A stretch of DNA of 64,000 nt from Certhia americana (lineage: Eukaryota; Chordata; Aves; Passeriformes; Certhiidae): NCBI GenBank assembly GCA_018697195.1, contig CM031859.1, positions 54,357,630 to 54,421,629 on the forward strand. The letters run 5' to 3'. Shown here piece after piece: positions 12,801 through 26,599 of the stretch. Under the pieces are notes generated by a model. That model was given only the letters and a program-made list of their open reading frames with translations. It was not told where the DNA came from and ran no database searches. Every line of letters starts with the position of its first letter. Position 1 is the stretch's first letter. The translations under genes were made by a program, and so were the position numbers.

Positions 12801-15800
12801 CTGTTCAGTTCAAATACGGCACATGGAGGAACAACTTACTCTCTCCCTGTTCATGGCTGTACAAAAACCAGGCAAGACTCTGCAAAAAGATATGTGATGC
12901 TTTCCAAAAAAATTGTAGCTGCAGCTGAAAGATAGCTGGGAGAACTTATTAATGTTGCATTCTTTTACATATGTGAGCAAAATCTCATGAACTCTTGTTC
13001 CATGACTGTATTCATTCCAGTTTTAATGCAGCAGCCAATTCACACAGTGGCAAGAGTGTCTTTAAGGCTGCATAGCTACTCAGGTTTGCAGCTCCTGGAG
13101 AACGTAGAGAGATCCCTGTACTCTGTTTTAAGTAGGAGTCAACAGATGATTTGGGGTAATCTAATTTGTGCAAGGAATATATTTAATTTACATTTTGCTC
13201 TCAGAAAAAGCAAAAGCGCAGTAAACATCTTATCTACACCCATATATTCAGCTCAATTCCATGGAGTTTTGCCATTGACTCAAATTGGAACAAGATCAGT
13301 CCTTAATCATTAAAAAAACACATTTTACTCTTGTTCTTCTGCACTTTATGCAATATATTATATCAGAATGGAAGAGACTTATTTTAAGGAATGAACAAGC
13401 ATTCTGGTATATTCCACAGGATTCTGGATGACAAATTTCTAGTGAATAAATTGCCCACTCCATGGCAAATTCTTACATGCAGCCATTTTGCAAAATTTAT
13501 TTTATGGATTCTTTTTTTTTAGTCATGGGCAAAAGAATATTTGTTTCCTGACATTCTCTCTATATTATTTTTCATCTAAAAGTTTGAAATTAGAAAAAAT
13601 GGCATCTATTCTTCTTGTTTCCTTTATAAGAGAAAATTTAAAAGAGAGAGTTTTTAAAATAAAATTAATTTGCAATCCAGTTATAGGGCCTGAAATGAAT
13701 CCTTGTTTTTATATCCTTGTACTGTTACTTCATTAAAGCTACATAAAAAGTAGGATTATCCATTTTATATAACTAAATAACTTAAAATGTTCTATTTAAT
13801 TATCATCCTGGAGATAATAAATCCATATAATTCATTATAAGACTAAATGAGGAAATGAGCACCTGGAATGCCACTTTAAAAGTGCTTATTTCTAGTCCCT
13901 TCTGAATAATTCCTTCTCACGTATCCCATATATCTATTTAAAAAGTTAATTATATTGAAACACATTAATATAAAGCAATTTGCTGATTATCATATGAAGT
14001 CTGTAAAAATCCAGAGAGCACAAATAAAAACCACTATATGTATAATGTGTATATATAATAATGTGTATAATGTGACAGTGTCAAACCAAGAAGTTCCCAA
14101 CCAAATTCCAAACTCTGATCCACTTCTTATTGCCAGCCTGATTCCCTAAACAGGAGATGGGGAACCATTACAAATGAAAAATTTGTGCTGTTTTGTTTCC
14201 ATATGAATGACACTGAAAAATGTTTTTTGTTTAACTGTTTTACCTGGCACTGGATCCTGATGCACTCACTCACATCCTAACACTGAAGGATGCTTCTTAT
14301 TAGGCTTTTGTATTAGGTACAATCCTATCTGAATAGGTGTTACCAATCTGATCATCATGAGCGCTTTTGGTCAGGTTAAATTGCTCTTTGTCTCTCTTTG
14401 CTGAACTGTGAGCAGAGGTATCTGCCCAGCAGACTGTTAACCTGACATAAATTATCAGACAAAGCTACCACAACAGGAGGAGGAAGCTGAGGAAATGTGT
14501 GGGTTAGCAATCACCAAGCCTATTAAACTGCTTCGAAATCCCACCCTTTGGATTTGCAATTTCTCATGTTTTGGCTTGACCAAGAGGCAGGTTGGTGAGG
14601 CAAGAGGATCTATGAGAGTGTGAAAGGGATGACCCTGGAAACAAAATATTGGTTTTACATCACAGGGTATCCGTTACAGGAGAATTTCCTCTGGCGCCAG
14701 CAGGTATTTGAGCAGGCATCTGGATGGATCCCAAAGGGGGGAAGGAAATAGAGATGGAAGTTTTTAGAGGGGATCAAGATGTTAAGCCTTAAAACTGTTT
14801 GAATGACCCACAACAACTAACCTGCAAAGTTTTATCTGTGTGATGACTTTTGGCGATGTGGGGGGGGGTTAAGGTTGATTTCTTTTTTCCTAGGTTTTTT
14901 TTTCATGTTGGTAGGGAATTCCAGGCAAGACTGCAGAAGGGAACTAGTAAAGGGAACCACCCTCAATCAGTGATAAGGAAAATCATCTGATCCATTGCAG
15001 CCTCCTGTTCTGTGCACAGGACACACTGATCATACCACTGAACCTGAGAGCTCTTTGTTGTACTCCTAGTGTTTTTCAAAACACTGGGATAGTGTTTTTA
15101 GTGGTATTGCTAACTGCAATCACAAAACATTACTAAATGGATTGATAGAATTTTGTCCTGAAGGCAAATTTTGTTGAATATTTGTTCCCCTTGGGCTTGG
15201 CAAAGAAAATCTTCCTTGGGGGTCTGAAGGCTGGTTCATTAAATCTGAGCTGTCTGCTGAAGTACTCAGTAAAAGTGACTCTGATTTATTTGGATTTGTC
15301 ACTATAAAGGTCTCTGGAGACAGATATTTATCCTATGGGATTCTTGACAAATTGGCCAAGAGGTCTGGGCAGTCCAGAAGGAGAATGGTCTTCTTTGACC
15401 CCTCACATGGCCAGAGAACAGGTAATTACTCCCCCAATCACAAACATGCACTGAAATCACATCATTGCCCAGACTTCTCTCCCCACCCAGAATCTGGTTA
15501 TCTCAGCTTGGACAAGGACTCAGCTCTATACTTGATCTCACAGAAAGACTCGTCTGAGATGAAAGCATAATCTATATCTGTAGGAATAGGCAGATGATGG
15601 GATGGATTTATGCTGATGAGGGTACATTATGCTGAACTGGACTGTAGGAAGGGTGTTTCTCCTGCTGTGGTCAGAATTTATAAAATACTTGATTGTAATA
15701 CTGAAGGATCAACCTGGATCCTAACTTTGTCAGGATATTTTAGTACCCTCCCACCAGGATGGACTAAGTCAGGCATCCTTCCAACTGCAAGATAAAAGAG

Positions 15801-18800
15801 ATTGAGCTTGTCAAAAAGAAGAGGAGGGAATTTGCTGCTGTTTTCTTACAATCCCACTTGTGTGACTTTCCTCACACCATAGTGTATAAGGTGGAGTAGT
15901 GTCTAATGTCAGTCCTTTCCTTTAATTATCTGCTAGCCTGGCTGAGAGCTGTATAAACACATTATGGTCTCTTGCAAGAAACAGATACTGCAAGTGCAAC
16001 CATCTTTGCCTTTTAACTCTTTCTGTCTGTCCTGCCTTCTGTGGTCCTCTGAATTTTATGAAACTGTTTGATAAAGTGCACTTTTGTCCAGTTTCGTTTT
16101 GGCTGACTTAAGCTACTGATTCATTTATAGTTGTCACAGGGAAATATGTACCTTCAGAACATGATTAAGGCCACTTGAGATCTATGTTGCCTCTCAGATG
16201 TGTGTAAAATAAATTCAGGATGCCGCATCCAGAATTATTGTTCCAAATTACTAGCATGGAGTTCATAAGAAAAACAGAACTAAAGGGAAGTGCAGGAAAA
16301 AATCTGGGACAATGAAAGCCTGTCTTGTAGTTACTTAGGGATTTTTACCTCTCAGCAAACAGTTCTCCTCCCCATTCACACCCATGAGGTAAAAGAGAGG
16401 TTTGACTGATGTCAGCGTAATAACACAGGTCTGAAACATTCAAACTAGAGCTAAACAAGTTCAGTGGCAGCTGAAATAAAGTATGGAGGGGAATAAAACA
16501 CAGTGTGATGGGGAATTCTGCACCAGGGACTATCATTTGCAAGGGGTGCACACAGATGAGTTAGTCTCAGCCTGTCTAACAGTGGAATATTTGGGCCCCA
16601 AATAAACCATTCCATATTGTGTTCAGCATAAAAAATGCTGTGAAAGTAGCTAAAGTTCTTATTAGAACCTCAGAAAGAAATACCATAGACTTTTAAAAGG
16701 CACTGAGGGTGGGGGTCAGTCTTGTAAAGGTAACAGCAATGATCTCTTTACTCTACTTGGTGGTTGGATGACTTCAACCCAGAGGTTTTGCCTGGCAATC
16801 TGTCTTGCTAAAAGTCAGGGTAAGATAAACTGTACTCTGTCTCTGATTTCTGCAAGAAAGAAAACAATTGAATGACTGGTCATTCATCACTGAGTCACCC
16901 TCCCCCCTCTCCAACACCTTGTGTAGGACTGTATATTCTGGAGCTGGTTAGCTTTCCTCATCCATTTCTTCAAAAGAAGACAAAAAAAAAAAAAACCAAG
17001 AAGCAAGATATATATTTTACAACTTTCCTGTAATAACAATAGTTCAGAATTGAAAGGGACAGATCAATAAAGAAATTACTTGACTATTATAATTGCTTGC
17101 ACATCATTTCACTTGTATCACTGTATGCCACAGGTTCAAGTAAGTTTAGAATCAAAGTGCCTCGTGATATATCACAGGCCCAAGCCTCTACAACTGTGCT
17201 CATAAATACATTTACCTATTCATAAAAATTTGCATTCATTTTTGTACACTGAGGAGCTCAAACTCAACTCAGATATAACTTATGGAGTTACAAATGCGTG
17301 CTTTGACCATCCAAATGTGGAAATTAGAGAATTTGAAAAGTTTCTTTAGCAGCTTTAGATAGATGAGTTACTTAAGCTGCTGAGAACAAAGTGGGACAGA
17401 ACAAGCTGCAGAATTTATGAATTTGTTGTGACACAAGCAGTCTGAAAAGGGAAAGGGTGGCATACAATGATGGGAAAGAAAAGTAGCCATGATATATTAT
17501 TGTAGGAAAAAGCAGTTCCTTGGGTGAGTAGAAAGCATCTAGGCTTGCTGTGATGAGCTGAGCATATGCTCAGCTATCAGAGAAGAAAAGGAACTCTACT
17601 CCTCCTTCTAACAAAGCCAGCTTCATTCTGCTTGTGGTGCAAAGTGCTCTGCTTTGGGGGCCATGCCCGCCTGGCTGCTTCCCACAGCCCTGCAAAGAGA
17701 AGCTTCAGAGCACATTATCCTGCACGTGACATAGCCACTACACAGGTAAGTACCAGGAAAGTCTTAGAAAGCTGTGAGGTGGAGCGAGGAAACAAACAAA
17801 AAAATCACTCAGAAAGAAGATGGGCATAAAAGCTGAGTTCTCTACAGCCTCACTGCACCCTGAGAGTCTGCATTAGCTTATGGTTCAAGGAAGTAAGACC
17901 CTTCATGGAAAAGACAATTAGTTACAAAAAGGCATAAAAAAGCCTAGTAATGGATTTTAACTCTCCTAAGGGAATCCTGTGTTTTTACTGGGGAAGGATT
18001 ACAGGAAACCAAAGTAACACTTTATTTTTCTTCACAGAGAGCTTGGGGACTTTGGAGTAATTTAGTCAATGGTGATTTGCTACTTGTGCTATAGTGTTAC
18101 CAATGATGGTACTCCTGGCCTGTTTATTAAACTTTTGGCTTGTCACTCATCACTAGCAGGATCAAAACTCATTGTTTTTCTTCCTATGAAAGCAACTTTT
18201 CTATCTTTCAGAATTACTGTGAGGTTGAGAGATCAGTGCTTTCATCTAAAATCAAAGTCAGGCAAGTATCCATTTTGTAAGACATGTGAGCATAAAAATG
18301 TGCCAATGTAAACATCAGGTATCTGAGTGAAAAATGTTAATTGGCATTTCAAGAAATGAGGAGACATCTCAAAGATATTTTAGGCTTTCAACATATTTGT
18401 AGTATTCTTACATCAATCATTTTCTTGCATCTATCAGGTTATTTATCTTAGCTACCCTCTGTATCCATTACCATAGTGCCTAAGCCCCTCATAATGTTTC
18501 TGTAGGGCAGGGAAGCATTCTCATCCCTATTTTACCAGTGAGAGATTGGAGCAGAAAGGATCCCACTTTTGTGGACACTTAGAAAGCCTGTAACATAGGA
18601 GAAAATCAATGCACATACACCAGGCCTCTGGCTAGAGTCCTAATCAAAGAAGAGTTTGTCTCATTTAAATTAGCCCGAGTTTGGACTTAGTGAATTTGCA
18701 CCATAAATTGTAAAAGCAAGGTTATGTTAGACATGTCACTGAGCCATTAGCCATAAGACTAATTCCACCAACACCTAGAAAAGCTGGAACAATCCAGGGC

Positions 18801-21325
18801 TTGCACCTCAAAAAGGGCTCTGGCTACACACTGCCAAGGAGAAATGAAAGACTGCAGCGAGTCAGGGCATGGGAGGAAGAGGAATACAAAGATGATGTGT
18901 TGTATTGTTTTGGGTGCTGTACCAGGCAGTTCACGGAGGCTTTTCTCTGGAATTAGCAATTCTTCAGGACAAAACACAGCTCCTACTCTGGAGAGCCCAA
19001 GCTGGCCCCAGACATCCAGGTCATTGGCACACTATGGAAGTTTGCACTGACTCACCTTAAAGGCCCTGTGCTCAGATTGGCTGAGCAGCTCCCCAGTGAG
19101 GGTTTTGCATACATGGAAAACCTTTTTGAGGAATTCACAGTGTTAAGAAAAAACCTGTGGGTGCAACATTACACATCTTTTCTACTCTGTGGAAATTTGA
19201 GTCAATCCAGCTCCTAGTGATCACAAGTACATCCTTGTATACGCAGAATACGCACCAAGATACTTCTGCCAACGAATTTTGGTATATGTTAAATTAAATT
19301 AGATGCGATATCTGGTAAATTTGCTATGCAATCCAAAAATAAGAAAGAGAGACCTGCCTTATTTTGGTGAAAAATTTGGCAAACAGAGGTCTATTGTTCA
19401 GGGTGGAACAAGCTGAAATGATATTGGAGGCATCAAAATCCTTCCTTAAGGTTTAAAATCAGGAGGTTCTGGCTAACATACCTCTCCACATAAGCCTCAA
19501 CCATCATCACATCTCATTTTAAAGCATTAGCAAATACTCTCTGAGTCCCATTCTGTTCTTCATTAAAAAAAACAGGGCTGCTTTAATCCCTTGGAACAGA
19601 TGCCTTTACTTCCTGGCAGTTTTAAAAAACTTGCCTTTTCATCTTTGGATACTCAGAGAAGCTATTAGACGTTGTTTTGTATTTCCCCTTACTGAACTGC
19701 ACAACTGTGCTGGACCTGGCTAACAGAAGGTCTGATGACTCATCTCTGTTTTCTTCCTTTAACCAGCTTTCCTTCTGGGTTAGTCACGCCCACAGTTAAG
19801 AAATGCATACTAGGGAGTCAGAGCACCACCCCAGATCTGTACACACAAAAGAAAAAAAGAAAAGTAGGGAGGAGAAAGAGAGCCAGCCTACCTTCACAGT
19901 CTACTTGAGGCTCTTCCTCCCTCACTTCTGAACTTTCAGTTCTTTGGTCCTTTCTCAGCCTTGTGGGACTCCACTGCAACACATGTTTATGGTCTTTATA
20001 TGCTATCCCTGGTTCATTGTCAAAACTATTTTTACCCTCCAAATTACTTAAATAGACTTTTATTATGTGCTCTTGCAATACCACTTTCTAAAACAACACC
20101 ATTTTCTATATGTATTATGAACTACGATACGCACCATAAAATCAGAGGACTGCACTGTGGCAAAGTGCCATGACCCCACTTTGGGGATGTTCCAGGAGCT
20201 CTGAGAGTCACAGTTTGTGAGGCATGTATAAGGCCTGTCAGAGTCAAAAGAAATGCACAGTGACTGTGGTTTTTCTATGTCACTTGAGTAGGATGTGTAA
20301 TCTGCTTTCTTCATTGTCTTGCCAGCTAACATTCCCATTTCACACTCATCCACAATGCATACACTCTTCAGCTGACTGATGAGTTGGTTGAACCCCTATG
20401 TATGATCATACACATGGATAGCTGAGTATCATCAGTTTGCTGGTTTATTATATCAGTATTTTTTCAAAAATATTTTTGCAGCTATGTCACTGCAGTTTAG
20501 CGTGTGTTTTTAAAGGTTTAATGTGGCCACCTATGGTAAAATGCAAAGCCCCTGTGACAAATGGAGCTCAAGGGAGTCCAGCAGCACAAATTGTGCCCAA
20601 CTCAATCTCTAATAGAGTAAAGCAGCCCACAAAGAGTGGGTTTCAGAATGTGATGTTTCACTTGGATGGGAACAGAGAACATAGTCCAACCTACAGTGTT
20701 TAATGTTGGATACTGTGAGAATCCGACTTACAGAAACTGTGAGCACATTGAGTGAATCGGAATTTCAGAAAACCTGTGTCTATGCATACACACATCATGC
20801 CATAAACCATGAGAGTAATATAATCTTACCAGAATAGCTGACATTCTTCCTGCCACTCCCCTACAAAATGTTCTTCTTTTCCAAACTTCCCTCTGGAAAA
20901 AAAATCTTTTCTTTTCCAAAACTTGATCCAATGTGCTAATTACTGGAAGGCAAAGAGAACTTATTTCTTATCGACAAATTTCATGTCCTAAAGTCAAAAA
21001 AATGCAAAGGATTAGCCAATAAAGAAACATAACAGAAAGAGATATTCAAAGCAAAACAGTTATGCCTGCATTTCAATCCTTCAATGACTATTTTATATTG
21101 GCTTTTTTGCATACTTCTCTTTTGACCACTTCATAAAAGAGTTTGCAGTTTACAATGTAAAAATATTTCAGAGAGATGCATTCTGGAAGTAATACCTAGT
21201 AATGGTCTCTGCAGTGGAGATGAAAGAGGATACCTCTCCTCACTGTCTGTGAGGAATAAATAATATAGGAATAAATTTGTATAGGAATAAATAACAAAAG
21301 AAACATGACATAGCCACTTATGTTT
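9809..21325. other. Intergenic DNA, no gene recognised
   Basis: No exon or RNA gene can be supported. The content is AT-rich single-copy sequence with short homopolymers, for example a G-run near 14860 and an A-run near 16985, and an imperfect TATAATGTG-type repeat around 14036-14080. A frame at 12695 looks like a small Cys-rich secreted peptide but begins at TTG and has no other support. Confidence 0.55.
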
Positions 21326-21460
21326 CACAGAATATTCTGAGTTTGAAGGGACCCCCCAGGATCATCAAGTCTAACTCTTCAGTAAATGGCCCATACAGGG
21401 ATCAAACCCATGACCTTGAAACTATTAGCCCCATCCTCTGACTAGCTGAGTTAATTTCCC
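21326..21460 (-). mobile_element. tRNA-Ile-derived SINE with CR1 tail (TguSINE1-like)
   Basis: Read on the minus strand, the element begins with a tRNA-like head. It has a TTAACTCAGCTAGTCAGAG-type A box, an anticodon loop CTAATAG with anticodon AAT (Ile), a GGTTTGATCCC B box, and a terminal GGGCCA acceptor-like end near 21387. It then continues into a CR1-type 3' tail (GAGTTAGACTTGATGATCC ... CAGAATATTCTGTG). The tRNA-head/CR1-tail layout is that of the songbird element TguSINE1. It is a transposon relic: several cloverleaf positions are mutated, so it is not a functional tRNA gene. Confidence 0.75.
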
Positions 21461-24400
21461 CTAAGTTTGTTTCATACAAGCATCCTGCCAAAGGAGATTC
21501 ACTAGCACATCTGTGAATAGTTCACTGAAAGCTTGGGCTGAGCACTTATGTCAAGGACTAGCTATCTTGTTTCTGCTTCAATAACTTCTATATCTTACAT
21601 ACTTCTTGTTTCTGGTGCGCACAGGTTGTAAACCACAGCGAGACATTGCTTAACACAGCAGCAGACCCAAAACCCACATCAAAGATCTGGAATAGGAGGG
21701 GGATGTGAATTTGTATTTGAAGAATTGATGATTAATACTTGTCTTAACTCCTGATTAATTCACTGACCTTGTTGTAGGTATCTCTCTTAGGATATTTAAT
21801 CATGGCTTTGCATCTGTAGAGGCAGTTTTTGCTATTCATGTTCGTGCACGCTGGTTTGCACTGTGAGCAGTCCTGCTGATTTTGGTGGAGCCACTCAAGG
21901 AAAAGGTACCAAGGGACATAAGGCTGGGAGGTAAAAATCATCCAGTTATTACATGTACAGGTACTCCCTGTGGTAAACAAAAGCACTACTTACATTTATC
22001 ACAGATATTGTCATATGTGACAATAAAGGTTGAAGTATTAAAGCTGGAATTGGGTATTTTGAGTTTCGCAGAGATTTTTCAATACCCACTGAAGAAATTT
22101 TTCTTGAACTCCATTTCCCACTGTTTCAATGGGTTTGTGATATTTCAAAGTATATAAAAAGCACATGAAATGGAATTATGGCTCCTGCACAATTTTCTAC
22201 ATAAATTTTCTTGGAAAAACAGCTTATTCCTTTTAAATTTTCTAATCAGTAAGAGTGAAATTCTTCCATTCTAGGTACCCCCAAAACCTTTGGTTTAAAA
22301 TGAACATAGAAGGAAATATTTTTGGGTCGGGATTTTTTCCCTTACAATAAACTATTCCAGTAAAGAGAAGCTCTGATTTTTCAGGGCTCTGAAGGAAAAG
22401 ATTGGGATTTCATGGGGAAGGACAGTGACGTTGATGTCACATACAAATATGTGCCCCTTGGGCCAGTTCTTCTGGACATCCTTTTTACTCTCTTGGCAAG
22501 AACATTACTTTTTTTCCTTGTATATTGTTTTATGTTATTTTTCACAATGTGTTTTACCTTTCAAACTAAGACTGCAACCAGAAACATATACACAGCACTG
22601 GAAATGAGATGTGGAAGAGTTTCAGACCCTTCCCACAGCATAGTCCATACTCTACAATATCTTATATTACTAATACTATCTGTGTTATCCTTTGTAAATA
22701 TTATGTCGTTATTTCACTTAAGGCATGTTAAAGTGTGCTTCTAAAGCCCTTCTACCATTTCACTTGGTTTCTGGGCGAGACCAAGAGTAACCATGAGAAA
22801 TCTCAGTGCAACCTGGATTTTTTTTCAAAGTGGCAAGTTGAAAACACTGATGCAGTCATACTTTTCTTACTGATTATTCTCAAACCTGACTGAACACGAT
22901 TCATGATCAGCTGGCTGCCTGTGGGTGACTTCCTCAGTTATTGTCCAAAGAATACACCTGTATTATACTTGGGCAAATAATTCTAAAACCAGCAACTGAT
23001 TATGTTCTCCTTAGCTCTGGGTGATCTGAATTTCCTCTTGGGTGACTGTTTAATATGTAATGGAAAATGGTGCCTTGATAAATGACACAGAAAATCAGAA
23101 AATGAACCAAGCTGTGTGATGCAAAGCCATTGAATAGTTTCAGAAAGCTTGGCCTCAAGTCCCAAAGCTGTTCTTAATCTACCATGTTATTCCTGCACAA
23201 GAAAGGGAAGATTGGAGGTATAAAAAGTGGGACTTTTTCTGGAGATAAATTTGTAACCTGTCATAGACCAGCATAAGCCTGTGTGAGATGTGTCCCTCAT
23301 TTGACACCTTTCAGACCAAGCATCCTGAATCTCTGTCCCCAGAACCCCCAGCATGTCCTAAATGGCCTCTCTTAGTGGGTCTATTACTAAGGAGTAAGAG
23401 AAAGATGTATGGTCCTGCATAACCAGAGCACTGCAGAGGAGAAAGTAATCTACAGGGTAAATCCACAGATTTGCACTGATGTTCCTCATGCCAGCATTTC
23501 AACTTCCTTTTTAAAACATGAATGAAGAGGCAAATGCACTGGAAAGTCCAAAAGGACTTTAGCTCCATCTGTCTGTCCCAGCCAGTTATTAACCCAGTGG
23601 CCAGTCTGTAGAACCAGACATCTAACTGGGGAAGTAAGTGGTCCCACCATAAGCTGGGTGGCTGCAGCCACCCCAGTTTTAACTTTCCCACAGGGCTGCG
23701 TTAGTTTCCACCCTGTCTACTCCAAATCAGATGCTGTTCAGAAAGTCAGGAGGATTGGGCTAAAGGTGAGGGGAAAAGGATTGAAACTGGGAGTCAGATT
23801 TGGGATATAAGTCCTGGGCTTGTCAGGTGAGACATAAGGAGCAGGAAGGTTGGAAAAGCAGAGGTTCAAGTCATGTAACAAACATATAAGGAAGTAGATT
23901 AGAAGATAACATTGTTTTTTTAAGTCTGCCCATGCTGCCCCTCTTGGAGAGGGAATAATGGATAAATGTGTAAAGAGTGTATAATAGTGTGTATGCATAA
24001 AGAACTCGAAGTATATTTTACTGTGTGTATAATATACATGTATGTATAATATGTATGTGAGTATACACCACATACACACAGCAATCTCCAAAAAATGAAT
24101 ACAAAATTGTGCCCTGTGTGTCTTCAAATGTGTGTGGTCCTTATTAGGTCAATTTTAATGACCCTGAGTGTTTAAAAATGTAAAGAAGTAAAAACTACGA
24201 ATGTGTGAAAATTCTGAAGGCTCAAAGCACACATGTATACATACCTTGATATTCAGAATGCACATGTAGCAGCATACTAAAAGCATTTTTTAAAAAGCAT
24301 TCCTTCTGCTTTGTACAACAAAAGTTTAGAAAGTACTAAAATAAAGTTAAAAATAAGCGATGGAAAGGCTATAAGTATATATTGTTTTAGGGTTTTTGTA

Positions 24401-26280
24401 TTCTGGGAATTTCTGATGCTGAAATTTTTATGAAATTTTGTCCTCTCTGGTCACTCATGCTTAGAGACACAAGTAACTTCAACTTGGTTTTCTGTCATCC
24501 TTGCTCCAGTAAGAGTCTTAGCTCAATTGTGACATCAATCACTTGGACTATAAATCTTTGCAATGGATATGGCCATTTAAATCTCCACCTGCATAAACAA
24601 CAATCAGGCCTAGAAAATAAGGAGACTCATAAATCTCCACACTGGTGATTATTAATATTTTGGATTTGCAACAGTAATGTTATTTAGGGGAAAAAAAAGT
24701 AATTCATTAACTAGGATGGATATGCTGGCAATCTGTTTAGTTTAGTTTATATACAAAGAAAACACAAACAGGGCACAATTAACACAACTTCAATTTAGAA
24801 GTTAGTGAATTCCCTAGAGCCTAGGACTTGGAGATATGATATCTTAATGTACTTATCCTATTGTGAGTGGGAAGGTGTTATCTTCCAGGCAAATGATAAA
24901 GAGGTGGTTTAAAGTTTAGATCTACTGTTTTTTCTTCTGGCTCACATGAGCCAAGGAAGAAAGATGGATCAAGAGATAGGCAAGACTTCCTTGCTGGCTA
25001 TCAAAAATTACTCTCTGCCTCCTACTGAAAATTTAATCTGCAGATAGTACATAGCACTTGTCAGACAATACCAGCTTGGCCCTCCACAGTTTTTGTTGGG
25101 GTTTTTTAGTGCGTTCAGAAAACGCACTAAATGTGCGTTTATGTGATGCTTTCACAGATCAGCAAGAGACTTTTCCTGTGGCTCCAGTGACTTTGGATCA
25201 ACTATGAAGCCACTGGTGACATCTGAGGCAGTGAATTTTTTTTCTGAAGCTATGCAAATCCTCAGATAAGCAGCTGAATAAGTGGAATTGCTTCTGCAAT
25301 AAGAGCTGTCCCAGTGTGCAATTCTTTAGCCTCTTGTGTTCAAAACCCAGACTGTGGGGCAACCTGTGAGGTTTCAGGAAGAGTGTGTGTAGAGAAGGAG
25401 CTATGGGAGCAAGTTCCTAATTCACTGGCCTCTTTGGGCTCCAAATGTGGATTGTACATGGAGGGGAAGAAGTGATAGCACAAGGTTAACTGCTTTCAAA
25501 AGCTTGCTCTGCTGAGACCGAATGCACATGTGCACAAGTTTATAATGGCAGTATAAGTCTGTTTATTCAAAGTACACAGCAACCTGCTCACTCACACTTG
25601 TGGTAAAACCACTGGGAATGTTTGGCTCAGCGGTTGCAGAGCCCGGCCTAATGCCCTCAGTCCCAGCACTCCCACAGGAGAGGCCTTTTCCCTTATCTTG
25701 CTTCATTATTCAGGAAAAGCCTCCGACTTTCAAGCATGCATGAATCAGCAGACAAAACAGTCCACAGGTACGGCAGAATGAACCACTGACATCTGCTCAG
25801 CACACCAAGCAAAGGTTTCTTTTCTGTGGGAACTCTACCATCCAATAACTTCCACACCCACACCCCCACCCCATCGCCATTTCCTTCATTTCATGCACAC
25901 CCTTGCCACCCCACCCGCAGCCACACAGACCCTCCCCAGCAGAACCACACTCTCCCTCGGCTCGGTGGGGCTCACAGACTGCTGGGATCTTGGCCACTTG
26001 GCACACCTGTGGACCAGGAAGCCTCCGCAACGTTCACAGCTGGGAGGACTCAAAGACCAAGAGGGACCGGGACTTGTCAGACGTCACCCCGGAAGGCTGG
26101 AAGAAGTCAGATCCTCCTGCCTCCAGCCCCTGGGCTGTGACGGCAAGGTCCACACTGCTGGCCAGGCAGCGGAGCACTCTCTTCCTGGAATATGCTACTA
26201 GCTGGACAGGATGCGTTCGCAAATATAATCATCCACAAATCTCCCCCAGATTAGGTTACAGGACAGCATTCCGACGGCAC
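21461..26280. other. Intergenic DNA upstream of TCF21, no gene recognised
   Basis: AT-rich single-copy DNA without recognised exons. It contains an imperfect TATG/TG-rich patch near 24020-24075 and a perfect hairpin at 25105-25131. From about 25840 the base composition becomes C-rich, and several overlapping plus-strand frames appear, which are composition effects. The last kilobase may hold TCF21 regulatory sequence. Confidence 0.55.
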
Positions 26281-26282
26281 GC

Positions 26283-26290
26283 ATTATAAA
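26283..26290 (+). promoter_or_regulatory. Possible TATA element upstream of TCF21
   Basis: An ATTATAAAG motif lies about 690 bp before the TCF21 start codon. If used, transcription would begin near 26312-26320 and the leader would be unusually long. A start inside the GC/CT-rich block at 26640-26780 is at least as likely. This is a motif match only. Confidence 0.25.
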
Positions 26291-26434
26291 GCTCCCTGGA
26301 AGGCTTGGCTAGTGGATCTGCTGCTCTCTCTGCTCATGACCCATTTTGGCTTTCATCAAGAATCATGACACCAGCTGCCTGGGTCATCTAGGAGGCAGAG
26401 AGGGGGAGAGCAACCCTGGGCTGTAAAGGGAAGT

Positions 26435-26488
26435 GGGGAAGGAGAAGAGAAGGAGGAGAAGAAGGAGGAGGAGGAGGAAGGGGGAGGA
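26435..26488 (+). repeat. Homopurine GGA/GAA tract upstream of TCF21
   Basis: Fifty-four uninterrupted purines (AGGAGGAGAAGAAGG-type units) lie about 490-540 bp upstream of the start codon. Such tracts with mirror symmetry can form triplex (H-DNA) and are common near vertebrate developmental promoters. A matching 29-nt pure CT tract occurs at 26723-26751 on the same strand. Confidence 0.85.
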
Positions 26489-26599
26489 TAGAAAGACAGA
26501 GCAAGGGGAGAGAAAGTAAGTGAGCTTTAACCCAGTTGTGAAGATTTGAATCCCAGTTCCGAGTTCTCGGCAAAGGTTTGCTGGGATACCTCATTCCCT

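Noticed and set aside
12695..12928. Small Cys-rich, signal-peptide-like frame resembling a host-defence peptide
   Set aside because: The first codon is TTG, not ATG, and there is no splice site or conserved cysteine spacing that I can assign. Likely chance.
21388..21460. Minus-strand tRNA-Ile gene
   Set aside because: The tRNA-like sequence is mutated in stems and runs directly into a CR1-type tail, so it is the head of a SINE, not a working tRNA gene.
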